A program made the position numbers and the translations under genes. A DNA stretch of 43,750 bases, from the NCBI GenBank assembly GCA_017413085.1, contig JAFPVC010000040.1, forward strand, positions 1-43,750. The letters are read 5' to 3'. Positions 26,054 through 33,032 of the stretch are shown here, piece after piece. The notes below the pieces were generated by a model. The model had not been told where the DNA came from. It saw only the letters and a list, made by a program, of their open reading frames with translations, and ran no database searches. Each line of letters starts with the position of its first letter. The stretch's first letter is position 1. The stretch comes from Prevotella sp. (GTDB taxonomy: Bacteria > Bacteroidota > Bacteroidia > Bacteroidales > Bacteroidaceae).

Positions 26054-27544
26054 ATGAAGAAATCTTTTTTAATTATGCCGTTCATGGCAATGATGATGAG
26101 CGTGGCGCCTTGCATGAAGGTGTCAGCAGAACCCGTGTTGACTGTTGAGGGCGGCCAGATACAGGGCGTGAAAACCGAAAAACCTGATGTATTCGCCTAC
26201 AAGGGTATTCCCTACGCTGCACCGCCAATCGGTGACCTGCGCTGGAAAGAACCGCAGCCTGTGGTTGCATGGGATGGTGTGCGCATGTGTGACAAGTTCG
26301 GTCACCCAGGTTATCAGGCCGTACATTACCCCGGAGGCTACGCTACAGAATGGGGCTACGGTGATGAAGCACCATACAGCGAGGACTGCCTTTATCTGAA
26401 TGTATATACGAAAGCTCCGGGACAGGCTGGCAAGAAACTGCCAGTGGCACTCTGGATACATGGTGGTGGCTACCGCGAGGGATGGGGCACCGAACCAGAG
26501 TTTGACGGTCAGGAGTGGGCTGCCAAGGACGTTGTGCTTGTCACCATCAACTACCGCCTTGGTATCTTCGGTTTCATGACACACCCCGAACTGTCGGCAG
26601 AGAGTCCGCACCACGTCAGCGGCAACTACGGCATCCTTGACCAGATACAGTCTTTGAAGTGGATAAAGGCAAACATTGCACAGTTTGGCGGCGACCCTGA
26701 CAATGTGACCATCTTCGGACAGAGTGCAGGTGCAGGCAGCGTGCGCACATTGAGCGAAAGTCCGCTGGCGCGCGGTTTGTTCCATAAGGCTGTCATCATG
26801 AGCGGCGGCGGCATCAATGTGCCGGCAAAGAAAGGTGAGGAAGCCAAGCCTGCCACGCCGATGAACCGCTTCTTCACCTACAACCCATCTCTGAAGGAGA
26901 GTGAGGCTGAGACAAAGAAAGTGATGGACTGGGCTGGACTGACCGACCTGAAGAAACTGCGTGCGGCATCAACGGAAATCATGTACACCGTAGGTCAGCT
27001 TTACAATATGGTCACTAAGGATGACGTATTCCTTATGCAGCGTCCTATCATCGATGGCTATGTATCGCTGAAGAGTTTTGACGAGGCCACACGTGAGGGC
27101 ACCATTGCCGACGTGCCATATATGATAGGCTACACACTCAACGACATGGGTTCGATGAGTGCCGGCATAGCAGAGTTCTGCAAGGTACGCGAGAGCAAGG
27201 GCGCAAAGGCCTGGGCATACGAGTTTGCCCGTCCGTTGCCAGATGACGGCAAGCACCCAGAGGTTACCAACCGTCTGAAGGGAGCCTTCCACAGCAGCGA
27301 CCTCTGGTATGTGTTCAAGAGTCTGAAGCACTGCTGGCGTCCGTGGACTCAGGGTGACTGGGACTTGAGTGAGAAGATGCTCACAGCATGGACAAACTTC
27401 GCCAAGTACAGCAATCCTAACGGTGCCGACGGCAAGGGTCTGGGATGGAATACCTGTACCGCCAAGAAACCTCTTTTCATGCTCTTCAAACTTGATGCTA
27501 AGGATGCCGAAGCATCAGAAATGGGTGAGCCGATACTGCAATAA
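26054..27544 (+). CDS. Secreted type-B carboxylesterase
   Basis: This 496-residue alpha/beta hydrolase has a signal peptide (about 1-25, MKVSAEP). The family motifs are clear: FAYKGIPYAAPPIGDLRWKEP, the oxyanion-hole region LWIHGGGYREGWG, EDCLYLNVYT, and the nucleophile elbow FGQSAGAGS near residue 225. A candidate catalytic His is in GAFHSSDLWYVF near 410. Substrate specificity cannot be read from sequence; in gut Bacteroidales similar enzymes are often linked to plant-polymer ester removal. It appears to be monocistronic and is followed by a strong hairpin at 27726. Confidence 0.87.
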   Translation: MKKSFLIMPFMAMMMSVAPCMKVSAEPVLTVEGGQIQGVKTEKPDVFAYKGIPYAAPPIGDLRWKEPQPVVAWDGVRMCDKFGHPGYQAVHYPGGYATEWGYGDEAPYSEDCLYLNVYTKAPGQAGKKLPVALWIHGGGYREGWGTEPEFDGQEWAAKDVVLVTINYRLGIFGFMTHPELSAESPHHVSGNYGILDQIQSLKWIKANIAQFGGDPDNVTIFGQSAGAGSVRTLSESPLARGLFHKAVIMSGGGINVPAKKGEEAKPATPMNRFFTYNPSLKESEAETKKVMDWAGLTDLKKLRAASTEIMYTVGQLYNMVTKDDVFLMQRPIIDGYVSLKSFDEATREGTIADVPYMIGYTLNDMGSMSAGIAEFCKVRESKGAKAWAYEFARPLPDDGKHPEVTNRLKGAFHSSDLWYVFKSLKHCWRPWTQGDWDLSEKMLTAWTNFAKYSNPNGADGKGLGWNTCTAKKPLFMLFKLDAKDAEASEMGEPILQ

Positions 27545-27725
27545 AAACAGTCCTCTCCGCCTCATTTCCTTTTTGTCTAAATCTCCACAAATAAGAAAAC
27601 TCATTTTAAGCAACGATTTCAGCCCTGGTGGAGCCGACGTCTACAACGAGGGTCAAAACACGTAGAGACACTTTAAAACGCATTCTGGAGGGTCGGTGAT
27701 TTTTCAAATTCTTATAAAAACGCTA
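27545..27725. other. Intergenic stretch with no recognised gene
   Basis: This piece after the carboxylesterase has no supported reading frame, promoter box or long repeat. A weak TCTAC/GTAGA inverted pair lies near 27640-27665. It leads directly into the palindromic element. Confidence 0.5.
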
Positions 27726-27770
27726 AAAAGGCGCAAATTGCAACTGTGCCAAATGCAATTTGCGCCTTTT
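27726..27770. terminator. 17-bp perfect hairpin
   Basis: The arms at 27726-27742 and 27754-27770 are perfect inverted repeats around an 11-nt loop. The right arm ends in TTTT, so it may end transcription of the carboxylesterase, although it lies 180 nt beyond its stop. It is also the left edge of a larger palindrome-rich element. Confidence 0.75.
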
Positions 27771-27874
27771 CATGCTGTAATCGCATAGCTTTTACGATGC
27801 AATTAGCACCATATTGCATGGTAATCAGGTGCTGATTACACTGTAATTTGCACTTGATTACAGCGCGTTAAGAA
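27726..27874. repeat. Palindrome-rich repeat element of unknown type
   Basis: After the 17-bp hairpin, related short words recur in both orientations: GCAATTAGCAC, GTAATCAGGTGC, CTGATTACAC, GTAATTTGCAC, TTGATTACAG. CTGTAATC near 27775 is inverted as GATTACAG near 27856, and TAATCA/TGATTA form an inner hairpin. It lies immediately left of the duplicated accessory cassettes. It contains no reading frame and resembles a non-coding mobile or MITE-like unit, but no terminal duplication was identified. Confidence 0.55.
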
Positions 27875-27914
27875 AACTTTACATTTTTAACATTGTTCTA
27901 TTTCTCCAATTTGA

Positions 27915-28022
27915 AGATTCGCATTTATTGGCTGCAAACGTCTATCAGGCGTAGTTCTGATGGACTATGATGTGGTTATAGACAAACAGGCTTTTGAAGG
28001 TTGTGACTTGATAAAGGAATAA
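27915..28022 (+). pseudogene. 3' remnant of a BspA-like leucine-rich-repeat gene
   Basis: Thirty-five codons plus stop remain in frame and match the last residues of the intact gene ending at 30569 (RFAFIGCK..., VLM, DKQAFEGCDLIK) with a few substitutions. Homology stops at the upstream side, where an in-frame TGA precedes it, and there is no start or signal peptide. It is the tail of a lost earlier copy of the cassette, and its downstream intergenic DNA is also duplicated. Confidence 0.85.
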
Positions 28023-28064
28023 TATTGATTGCAAAATGTCGCATTGTTTTCCACAAATTGTTTC

Positions 28065-28084
28065 ACTGGCAGAATAATGCCTGT
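28065..28084. promoter_or_regulatory. Conserved hairpin, copy 1
   Basis: ACTGGCA/TGCCTGT (7 positions, one T-T mismatch) around GAATAA, located between the remnant and cassette A. It corresponds base for base to the hairpin at 30611-30630, with a compensatory G-C to A-T change. Confidence 0.6.
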
Positions 28085-28114
28085 TTCATGAGCTATTATT
28101 TCTGAATAATTGTT

Positions 28115-28122
28115 TACTTTTG
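28115..28122 (+). promoter_or_regulatory. -7 promoter box for lipoprotein A
   Basis: TACTTTTG matches TAnnTTTG, 51 nt before the start codon. The matching position in cassette B (30661-30668) reads TACCCTTG, one base off consensus. Confidence 0.5.
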
Positions 28123-28173
28123 CACCTAAATATGACTATGTAGTTTTCAAATAAATTTCACATAAACTAAACA

Positions 28174-28842
28174 ATGAAAAAAATCAATTTTATAGCAGCA
28201 TGTCTGCTTGTTGCCTGTGGCATTATTGTAATCAGCTGTAATCAAGACGGAGATTATAACGAGGATTTCTATGGTCTGGATGTCTTGTATCACACTTGTG
28301 CGACCAAAAGTACCTTGGAGGACATGGCGTTTATTCAGAATGAGGACGATGTTATTAAGCACAACAAAAAATACCCAAAGGAAGACGATTGTTGTTATCT
28401 AACCGTTATAATGGAGCAATGGATAGCATCAAAAGGAAACTTTTACTTTGGAAGCGGATGCGAAGAAACAGCAGAGCAACATTATTATAAATTAAAAGAA
28501 GACTGGAGAGAGAAAAACCCTGGTTGGAAAGAGGGCGATTCCGTTAAGAATAAACAATTCATGAATTATGCAGGTGATATGTTCGGCTCTGAAGAGATTT
28601 TTGCTGAAACAGGCACTGATGCTGAAAAATATTTTAGTGACAAAAGGCAAAGAAAAAATGTTGCTGTAATATATGTAGAAAAAAATGAACCTGGACGTGG
28701 TGTGGTTGGTCATATTGCTTACGTAACCAATTGCACGGAGAACAAGATTTACTTTAAAGGTGAACCTTTCTGTGGGAAAAATTCTATGAAAATAAGTGGT
28801 GAAAATGGATGGAAAATAGTTGGAGTAATAAACAAAAGATAA
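28174..28842 (+). CDS. Cassette A lipoprotein with possible cysteine-peptidase-like domain
   Basis: This 222-residue lipoprotein has a signal peptide with lipobox VISC, so Cys22 would be lipidated. Residues 1-37 are nearly identical to the lipoprotein at 30745, and beyond residue 37 the two cannot be aligned by eye. The mature part has a Cys pair at 73-74 (DDCCYLTVIMEQW) and a C-terminal GHIAYVTNCTENKIYF with His180. This is the order and type of setting seen in papain-fold, C39-like or NlpC-like peptidases, but the identity is a guess and no family was firmly recognised. It would sit on the outer membrane, possibly outside the cell. It is followed 35 nt later by a BspA-like gene. Codon use is AT-rich compared with the flanks. 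Confidence 0.75.
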   Translation: MKKINFIAACLLVACGIIVISCNQDGDYNEDFYGLDVLYHTCATKSTLEDMAFIQNEDDVIKHNKKYPKEDDCCYLTVIMEQWIASKGNFYFGSGCEETAEQHYYKLKEDWREKNPGWKEGDSVKNKQFMNYAGDMFGSEEIFAETGTDAEKYFSDKRQRKNVAVIYVEKNEPGRGVVGHIAYVTNCTENKIYFKGEPFCGKNSMKISGENGWKIVGVINKR

Positions 28843-28877
28843 TGATTTAATGAATGATGGTTTGAAATATATGAAAT

Positions 28878-30569
28878 ATGTATAAACATCTTTTACTCAT
28901 ACTAATTGCTCTATGCTCATCCGGAATGGCTTCGGCTGATTCTGAATTTGTGCAATCTGGCATAGCATATAAAGTAGTTGCAGACAACATAGTTGATGTC
29001 ATTGCACAAAAGGACAAGAAATGCTGTTACCAAACATTTAAGGACTCCATACTGACAGTGCCTTCATGCATCATTCACGAAAACAAGGAATACAAAGTGA
29101 AGTGCATTGAGAAAACTGCATTTTCCACTTGGTGTGGAATGAAAAGAGTTGTCATAAGCAATGGTATTGAGGAGATACAAGACAAGGCTTTTGCAGGATG
29201 TGCGAACCTTGAATCCGTGTATATACCCTCCAGCGTGAAGTCAATCGGAACAGAGAATATATTTGCTTTTTGTTTCAGTCTGACAGAGATAACTGTAGAT
29301 GACGGCAATACAGTCTTTGACAGTCGCAATGGATGCAATGCCATAATAAAGACTGTTGACAATTCTCTTTTGTGTGCTTGCAAGTCAACACTTATCCCCT
29401 CAACTGTTGAAAAAATAAACAGTTACGCTTATACAGGGCTTCAGGTAACATCTATAGGCATCCCCAACGGCGTAAAGACAATCAGCGAGTATGCCGTATG
29501 CCAATGTAAGCAACTTGAGCAGATTACCATATCTTCGTCTGTAGAATCTATTGCACCACGGGCATTCGACCAATGTGACAATGTAAAATCTGTGTCGGTT
29601 GATAAGAATAATAAATATTACGATTCAAGAAACAACTGCAATGCCATAATAGAAGACAAAGAAATGCTTATCTGGGGATGCAGCACGACAAAGATTCCTT
29701 TTGGGGTTGTCGAAATCGGAGAGTCTGCATTCGCATGGTGTGGGACATTGCGTGAAATAACAATACCTGAGGGCGTGGAATATATAAACAGAGATGCTTT
29801 TACAGGTTGTTCTGCACTCAAGGTTGTGAAACTACCCTCCACTCTTGTGGGATTTGAAGGTTTCTCGCATTTCATCTATTGTACCTCGCTGGACAGCATA
29901 TATATACCGCAAAATGTAAAGAAAATCCCATCCGACATTTTTGCTGGATGCACATCGTTGACAAGAATTATTGTTGACAAGAGAAATGTGTGGTATGATT
30001 CACGCAATGATTGTAATGCAATAATCCATAGTTCTGACAACAGTTTAATCGCAGGGGGCAAGGGCTCCACTATTGTGGAAGGAGTCAGGTCTATAGCAGA
30101 GAACGCATTTCTGATGAGCGGAGTAACATCAATACATATTCCAGCGTCTGTAGAATACATTGATTCTACTGCATTTCGCAAGAGCGAGAATTGTAAGGCA
30201 ATCACTGTTGACAGAGGAAATGCAAAATACAAGTCGGACGGTTCCAATTCTATTGTTGAAAGAGCCACAAACAAAATGATTCTCGCTTGTTCGACTACCA
30301 AGATTCTTCCTAAAGTATCAAGTATAGGGGGATATGCATACCTTAATACTTCTGCAAATGTAATCCTTCCATCGGGAATAAAGGAAATAGGAAATCGTGC
30401 TTTTGCAGATTGTAAAGACCTGTGTTCCATTTTCATTCCATCAACGGTAAAACACATAGGCAGATTTGCATTTATTGGTTGCAAATATCTGTCTGACGTT
30501 GTTCTGATGGGTAATGATCTGGTTATAGACAAACAAGCTTTTGAAGGTTGTGATTTGATAAAGAAGTAA
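28878..30569 (+). CDS. Cassette A BspA-like leucine-rich-repeat surface protein
   Basis: This 563-residue protein has a signal peptide (about 1-20, SSGMASA). Nearly all the rest is BspA/LRR_5 repeats: units such as IPSSVKSIGTENIFAFC alternate with the insert type (V/Y)(F/Y)DSRNxCNAII....L..AC..T.IP, seen three clear times plus a degenerate one. BspA proteins of oral and gut Bacteroidales are surface proteins that bind host or matrix components, and the ligand here is unknown. It ends with a repeat and has no recognised sorting domain. Its last 35 codons match the remnant at 27915. It probably forms one transcript with the lipoprotein 35 nt upstream. Confidence 0.85.
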   Translation: MYKHLLLILIALCSSGMASADSEFVQSGIAYKVVADNIVDVIAQKDKKCCYQTFKDSILTVPSCIIHENKEYKVKCIEKTAFSTWCGMKRVVISNGIEEIQDKAFAGCANLESVYIPSSVKSIGTENIFAFCFSLTEITVDDGNTVFDSRNGCNAIIKTVDNSLLCACKSTLIPSTVEKINSYAYTGLQVTSIGIPNGVKTISEYAVCQCKQLEQITISSSVESIAPRAFDQCDNVKSVSVDKNNKYYDSRNNCNAIIEDKEMLIWGCSTTKIPFGVVEIGESAFAWCGTLREITIPEGVEYINRDAFTGCSALKVVKLPSTLVGFEGFSHFIYCTSLDSIYIPQNVKKIPSDIFAGCTSLTRIIVDKRNVWYDSRNDCNAIIHSSDNSLIAGGKGSTIVEGVRSIAENAFLMSGVTSIHIPASVEYIDSTAFRKSENCKAITVDRGNAKYKSDGSNSIVERATNKMILACSTTKILPKVSSIGGYAYLNTSANVILPSGIKEIGNRAFADCKDLCSIFIPSTVKHIGRFAFIGCKYLSDVVLMGNDLVIDKQAFEGCDLIKK

Positions 30570-30610
30570 TATTGATTGCAAAAAGTCGCATTTTTTCCGC
30601 AAATTGTTTC

Positions 30611-30630
30611 ACAGACAAAATGATGTCTGT
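30611..30630. promoter_or_regulatory. Conserved hairpin, copy 2
   Basis: A perfect 7-bp stem ACAGACA/TGTCTGT around AAATGA, 41 nt after the leucine-rich-repeat stop and 30 nt before the putative promoter of lipoprotein B. It aligns with the copy at 28065-28084; pairing is kept despite base changes. Confidence 0.6.
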
Positions 30631-30744
30631 TTCGCAAGCTATTATTTCTGAGATAATGTTTACCCTTGTACTTAAAATATACACATGACTATGTAGTTTT
30701 CAAAAAACATTTCACAGAACAAACAATATCACATAAACCAAACA

Positions 30745-31470
30745 ATGAAAAAAATCAATTTTATAGCAGCATGTCTGCTTGTTGCCTGTGGCATTATTGT
30801 AATCAGTTGTAATCAAGATGGGGATTATGACGAGGACTTCTATGGTCTGGATGTAATTCGGTACACGTCTGTTGCCAAAACCGCGCAATTTGAGCCAACT
30901 GGGGCAACTCAAAAATTTGGCAACGGTACAAACGATTATGATGATGGTACGACTGTACCAACGTATAAAGATGAATGCACTTTATGGTCACTTGTCACCG
31001 TTGCTGTAAACAAAAAAACTAAATTTGAAGTAACAAATAAAAAAGGAGATACAGAATACAATAGTATAGGTCATGGTTGTACTGCATCATATGCCTATGA
31101 ATATGTCAAAAGTTTGGCGCAAGGACAAACGTGGAGAGAAGATGGCGAGGAGCATGTCTATACAAATGGTGCTATGCCACCTTCAATTGCTGCAAACATT
31201 GCCCGTGAAGCGGGGATTATGGAAGGAATAACACGCCATTTTAATACATACCAAGAATTGTATGATTTCATCTCAGATCCTTCTTGGGCAAATGATCATC
31301 CCAGTGGAACATATATGATTAGCAATGACAAACTCAAACACACATGTGTTTGCAATGGAATAAAGAAAGGTGAAGTAAAACTTCAACGCAATAGAGACAA
31401 TATGGAATCACAACCTAAATGTTTCAATACAGATGACAACTCCAATGACGGCTTCGTGCTTATTTATTAA
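30745..31470 (+). CDS. Cassette B lipoprotein with possible cysteine-peptidase-like domain
   Basis: This 241-residue lipoprotein has the same first 37 residues as the cassette A lipoprotein, with one substitution (Asn29 to Asp) and the same lipidated Cys22. The first 62 nt of the two genes are identical. From residue 38 the sequence is different. DECTLWSLVTVAV (Cys78), GHGCTASYAYEYV and KLKHTCVCNGIKKGEVKL (His199) give a Cys...His order that would suit a papain-fold peptidase, with 121 residues between them against about 106 in A. This assignment is tentative. It heads an AT-rich, tightly packed gene group: BspA-like protein 17 nt on, then Wzy-like and transglutaminase-like genes by 4-nt overlaps. 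Confidence 0.75.
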   Translation: MKKINFIAACLLVACGIIVISCNQDGDYDEDFYGLDVIRYTSVAKTAQFEPTGATQKFGNGTNDYDDGTTVPTYKDECTLWSLVTVAVNKKTKFEVTNKKGDTEYNSIGHGCTASYAYEYVKSLAQGQTWREDGEEHVYTNGAMPPSIAANIAREAGIMEGITRHFNTYQELYDFISDPSWANDHPSGTYMISNDKLKHTCVCNGIKKGEVKLQRNRDNMESQPKCFNTDDNSNDGFVLIY

Positions 31471-31487
31471 CTAAATTATACAACAAA

Positions 31488-33032
31488 ATGAAAAAACACA
31501 TATATATAATTTTGAAATGTCTGTTAGCTCTTTTGTTGTGTCCACTTTCTCAAATGTATGGTCGTACTTTTACTGAAAATGGATTTACATATTTAATACA
31601 AAGAGATAGTATAAGTGTTTCGCTCATAGGTTATCAGCCGTCAGTTATTGTTGAGAACAAACCTTTGCTTCATATTCCTGCTTCTGTAGTTCATGAAGGA
31701 CAAACATATCAAGTAAATTATATAGGACCGGATGCGCTTAATGGTTTAGTATCCATAGAGAGAATTGTGGTTGAAGAAGGTATAAAAGATATAGGCAATC
31801 GTGCTTTTGAATGTTGCACAAGTTTAAAATCCATTTATTTGCCAGCATCATTAGACGGTGTTGCTCATGGTATCTTTGGCAGTTGTTACAATTTGAGAGA
31901 GATTGTAGTAGATCCACGCAATGAGTGTTTGGATTCTCGTGACAATTGCAATGCCATCATAGACTCTGATGATGACAAACTTCTTGCAGCGTGTCCTGTT
32001 ACAAAAATCCCCAACTCTGTCAAGTCAATTGCAAAACGTGCATTTTACCATTGCAACACAATGGAAGAACTTGATATTCCAGAGGGGGTGGAGACGATAG
32101 AAAGCTTTGCTTTCAATGACTGCAGCCAACTTAAGCGCGTGTCATTACCACAATCACTTCACAAGATAGAAGAAAGTGCTTTTTATAGATGCAATTCACT
32201 GGAATCTGTATTTATTCCAAAGAATGTCTGTGACATAGAGGAAGCTAATATATTTCCGCAATGTTACAACCTGGCATCCATCGTTGTGGATGATGCCAAC
32301 CCAATATATGACTCACGTTCCAACTGCAATGGAATTGTCAGAAAGTCAGACTCCACTCTCATCGCTACATGCAAGGCAACGGTTATTCCTGGGAATGTAA
32401 AAAGGCTCGGCCATAAATGTTTTCTTGGAACCAGAATGTTCTCTGTCAGAATACCCAAATCCGTAATTGAGATAGCGAAGATGGCCTTCTTCGGATGTGA
32501 TGAGTTAGACTCTCTCAACGTTGATGCTGATAATCCTGTTTACATGTCTCCCAGTGGAATAAATGCAATTCTGACGAAAGACGGAAAGACGCTTGTTTTG
32601 GGAGGATGTACCACAGATATTCCCAATGGTATAGAAACCATCGGAGCTTATGCGTTTGCAGGCAGATACCCTAAAACCATGCTGAAGATACCAGAGGGAG
32701 TGAAATCAATAGGAGAGGGAGCCTTTAGGGATTGCAGTTACATCAGTGACATTGTTATTCCCACTTCGGTTATCGATATCGGCATGTCTGCCTTTGAAAA
32801 ATGTTTTTTTCTCAAATCCGTACAATTGCTCTCACCAGTGGAATACATCAACCCCTATACTTTTTCTGGCTGTGTCAGACTTACAGTTGTTGATATTCCA
32901 GAAGGTGTAAAAGAAATATGCAATTGGGCATTTGACAACTGTACAGGTTTGAAATATGTTCATCTGCCATCTTCTATTGAAACAGTGGAAAGGGAAGCAT
33001 TCGCTAACTGCCCTGTGTCCGAAAAGAAATGA
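31488..33032 (+). CDS. Cassette B BspA-like leucine-rich-repeat surface protein
   Basis: This 514-residue secreted protein has a signal peptide (about 1-25, LCPLSQMYG). It is built of BspA/LRR_5 repeats (IPEGVETIESFAFNDC and similar) with two clear DSRxNCN(A/G)I inserts and one degenerate insert, as in cassette A but strongly diverged. The most C-terminal repeats end CPVSEKK. It is expected at the cell surface as a binding protein; the ligand is unknown. Its TGA stop overlaps the ATG of the next gene (ATGA), tying it to an O-antigen-ligase-like membrane protein. The homologous cassette A gene lacks such downstream partners. Confidence 0.85.
   Translation: MKKHIYIILKCLLALLLCPLSQMYGRTFTENGFTYLIQRDSISVSLIGYQPSVIVENKPLLHIPASVVHEGQTYQVNYIGPDALNGLVSIERIVVEEGIKDIGNRAFECCTSLKSIYLPASLDGVAHGIFGSCYNLREIVVDPRNECLDSRDNCNAIIDSDDDKLLAACPVTKIPNSVKSIAKRAFYHCNTMEELDIPEGVETIESFAFNDCSQLKRVSLPQSLHKIEESAFYRCNSLESVFIPKNVCDIEEANIFPQCYNLASIVVDDANPIYDSRSNCNGIVRKSDSTLIATCKATVIPGNVKRLGHKCFLGTRMFSVRIPKSVIEIAKMAFFGCDELDSLNVDADNPVYMSPSGINAILTKDGKTLVLGGCTTDIPNGIETIGAYAFAGRYPKTMLKIPEGVKSIGEGAFRDCSYISDIVIPTSVIDIGMSAFEKCFFLKSVQLLSPVEYINPYTFSGCVRLTVVDIPEGVKEICNWAFDNCTGLKYVHLPSSIETVEREAFANCPVSEKK

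Noticed and set aside
27369-27665. 98-codon open frame crossing the carboxylesterase stop
   Set aside because: Most of it is an out-of-frame overlap with the carboxylesterase and it has no start signal or recognisable sequence.
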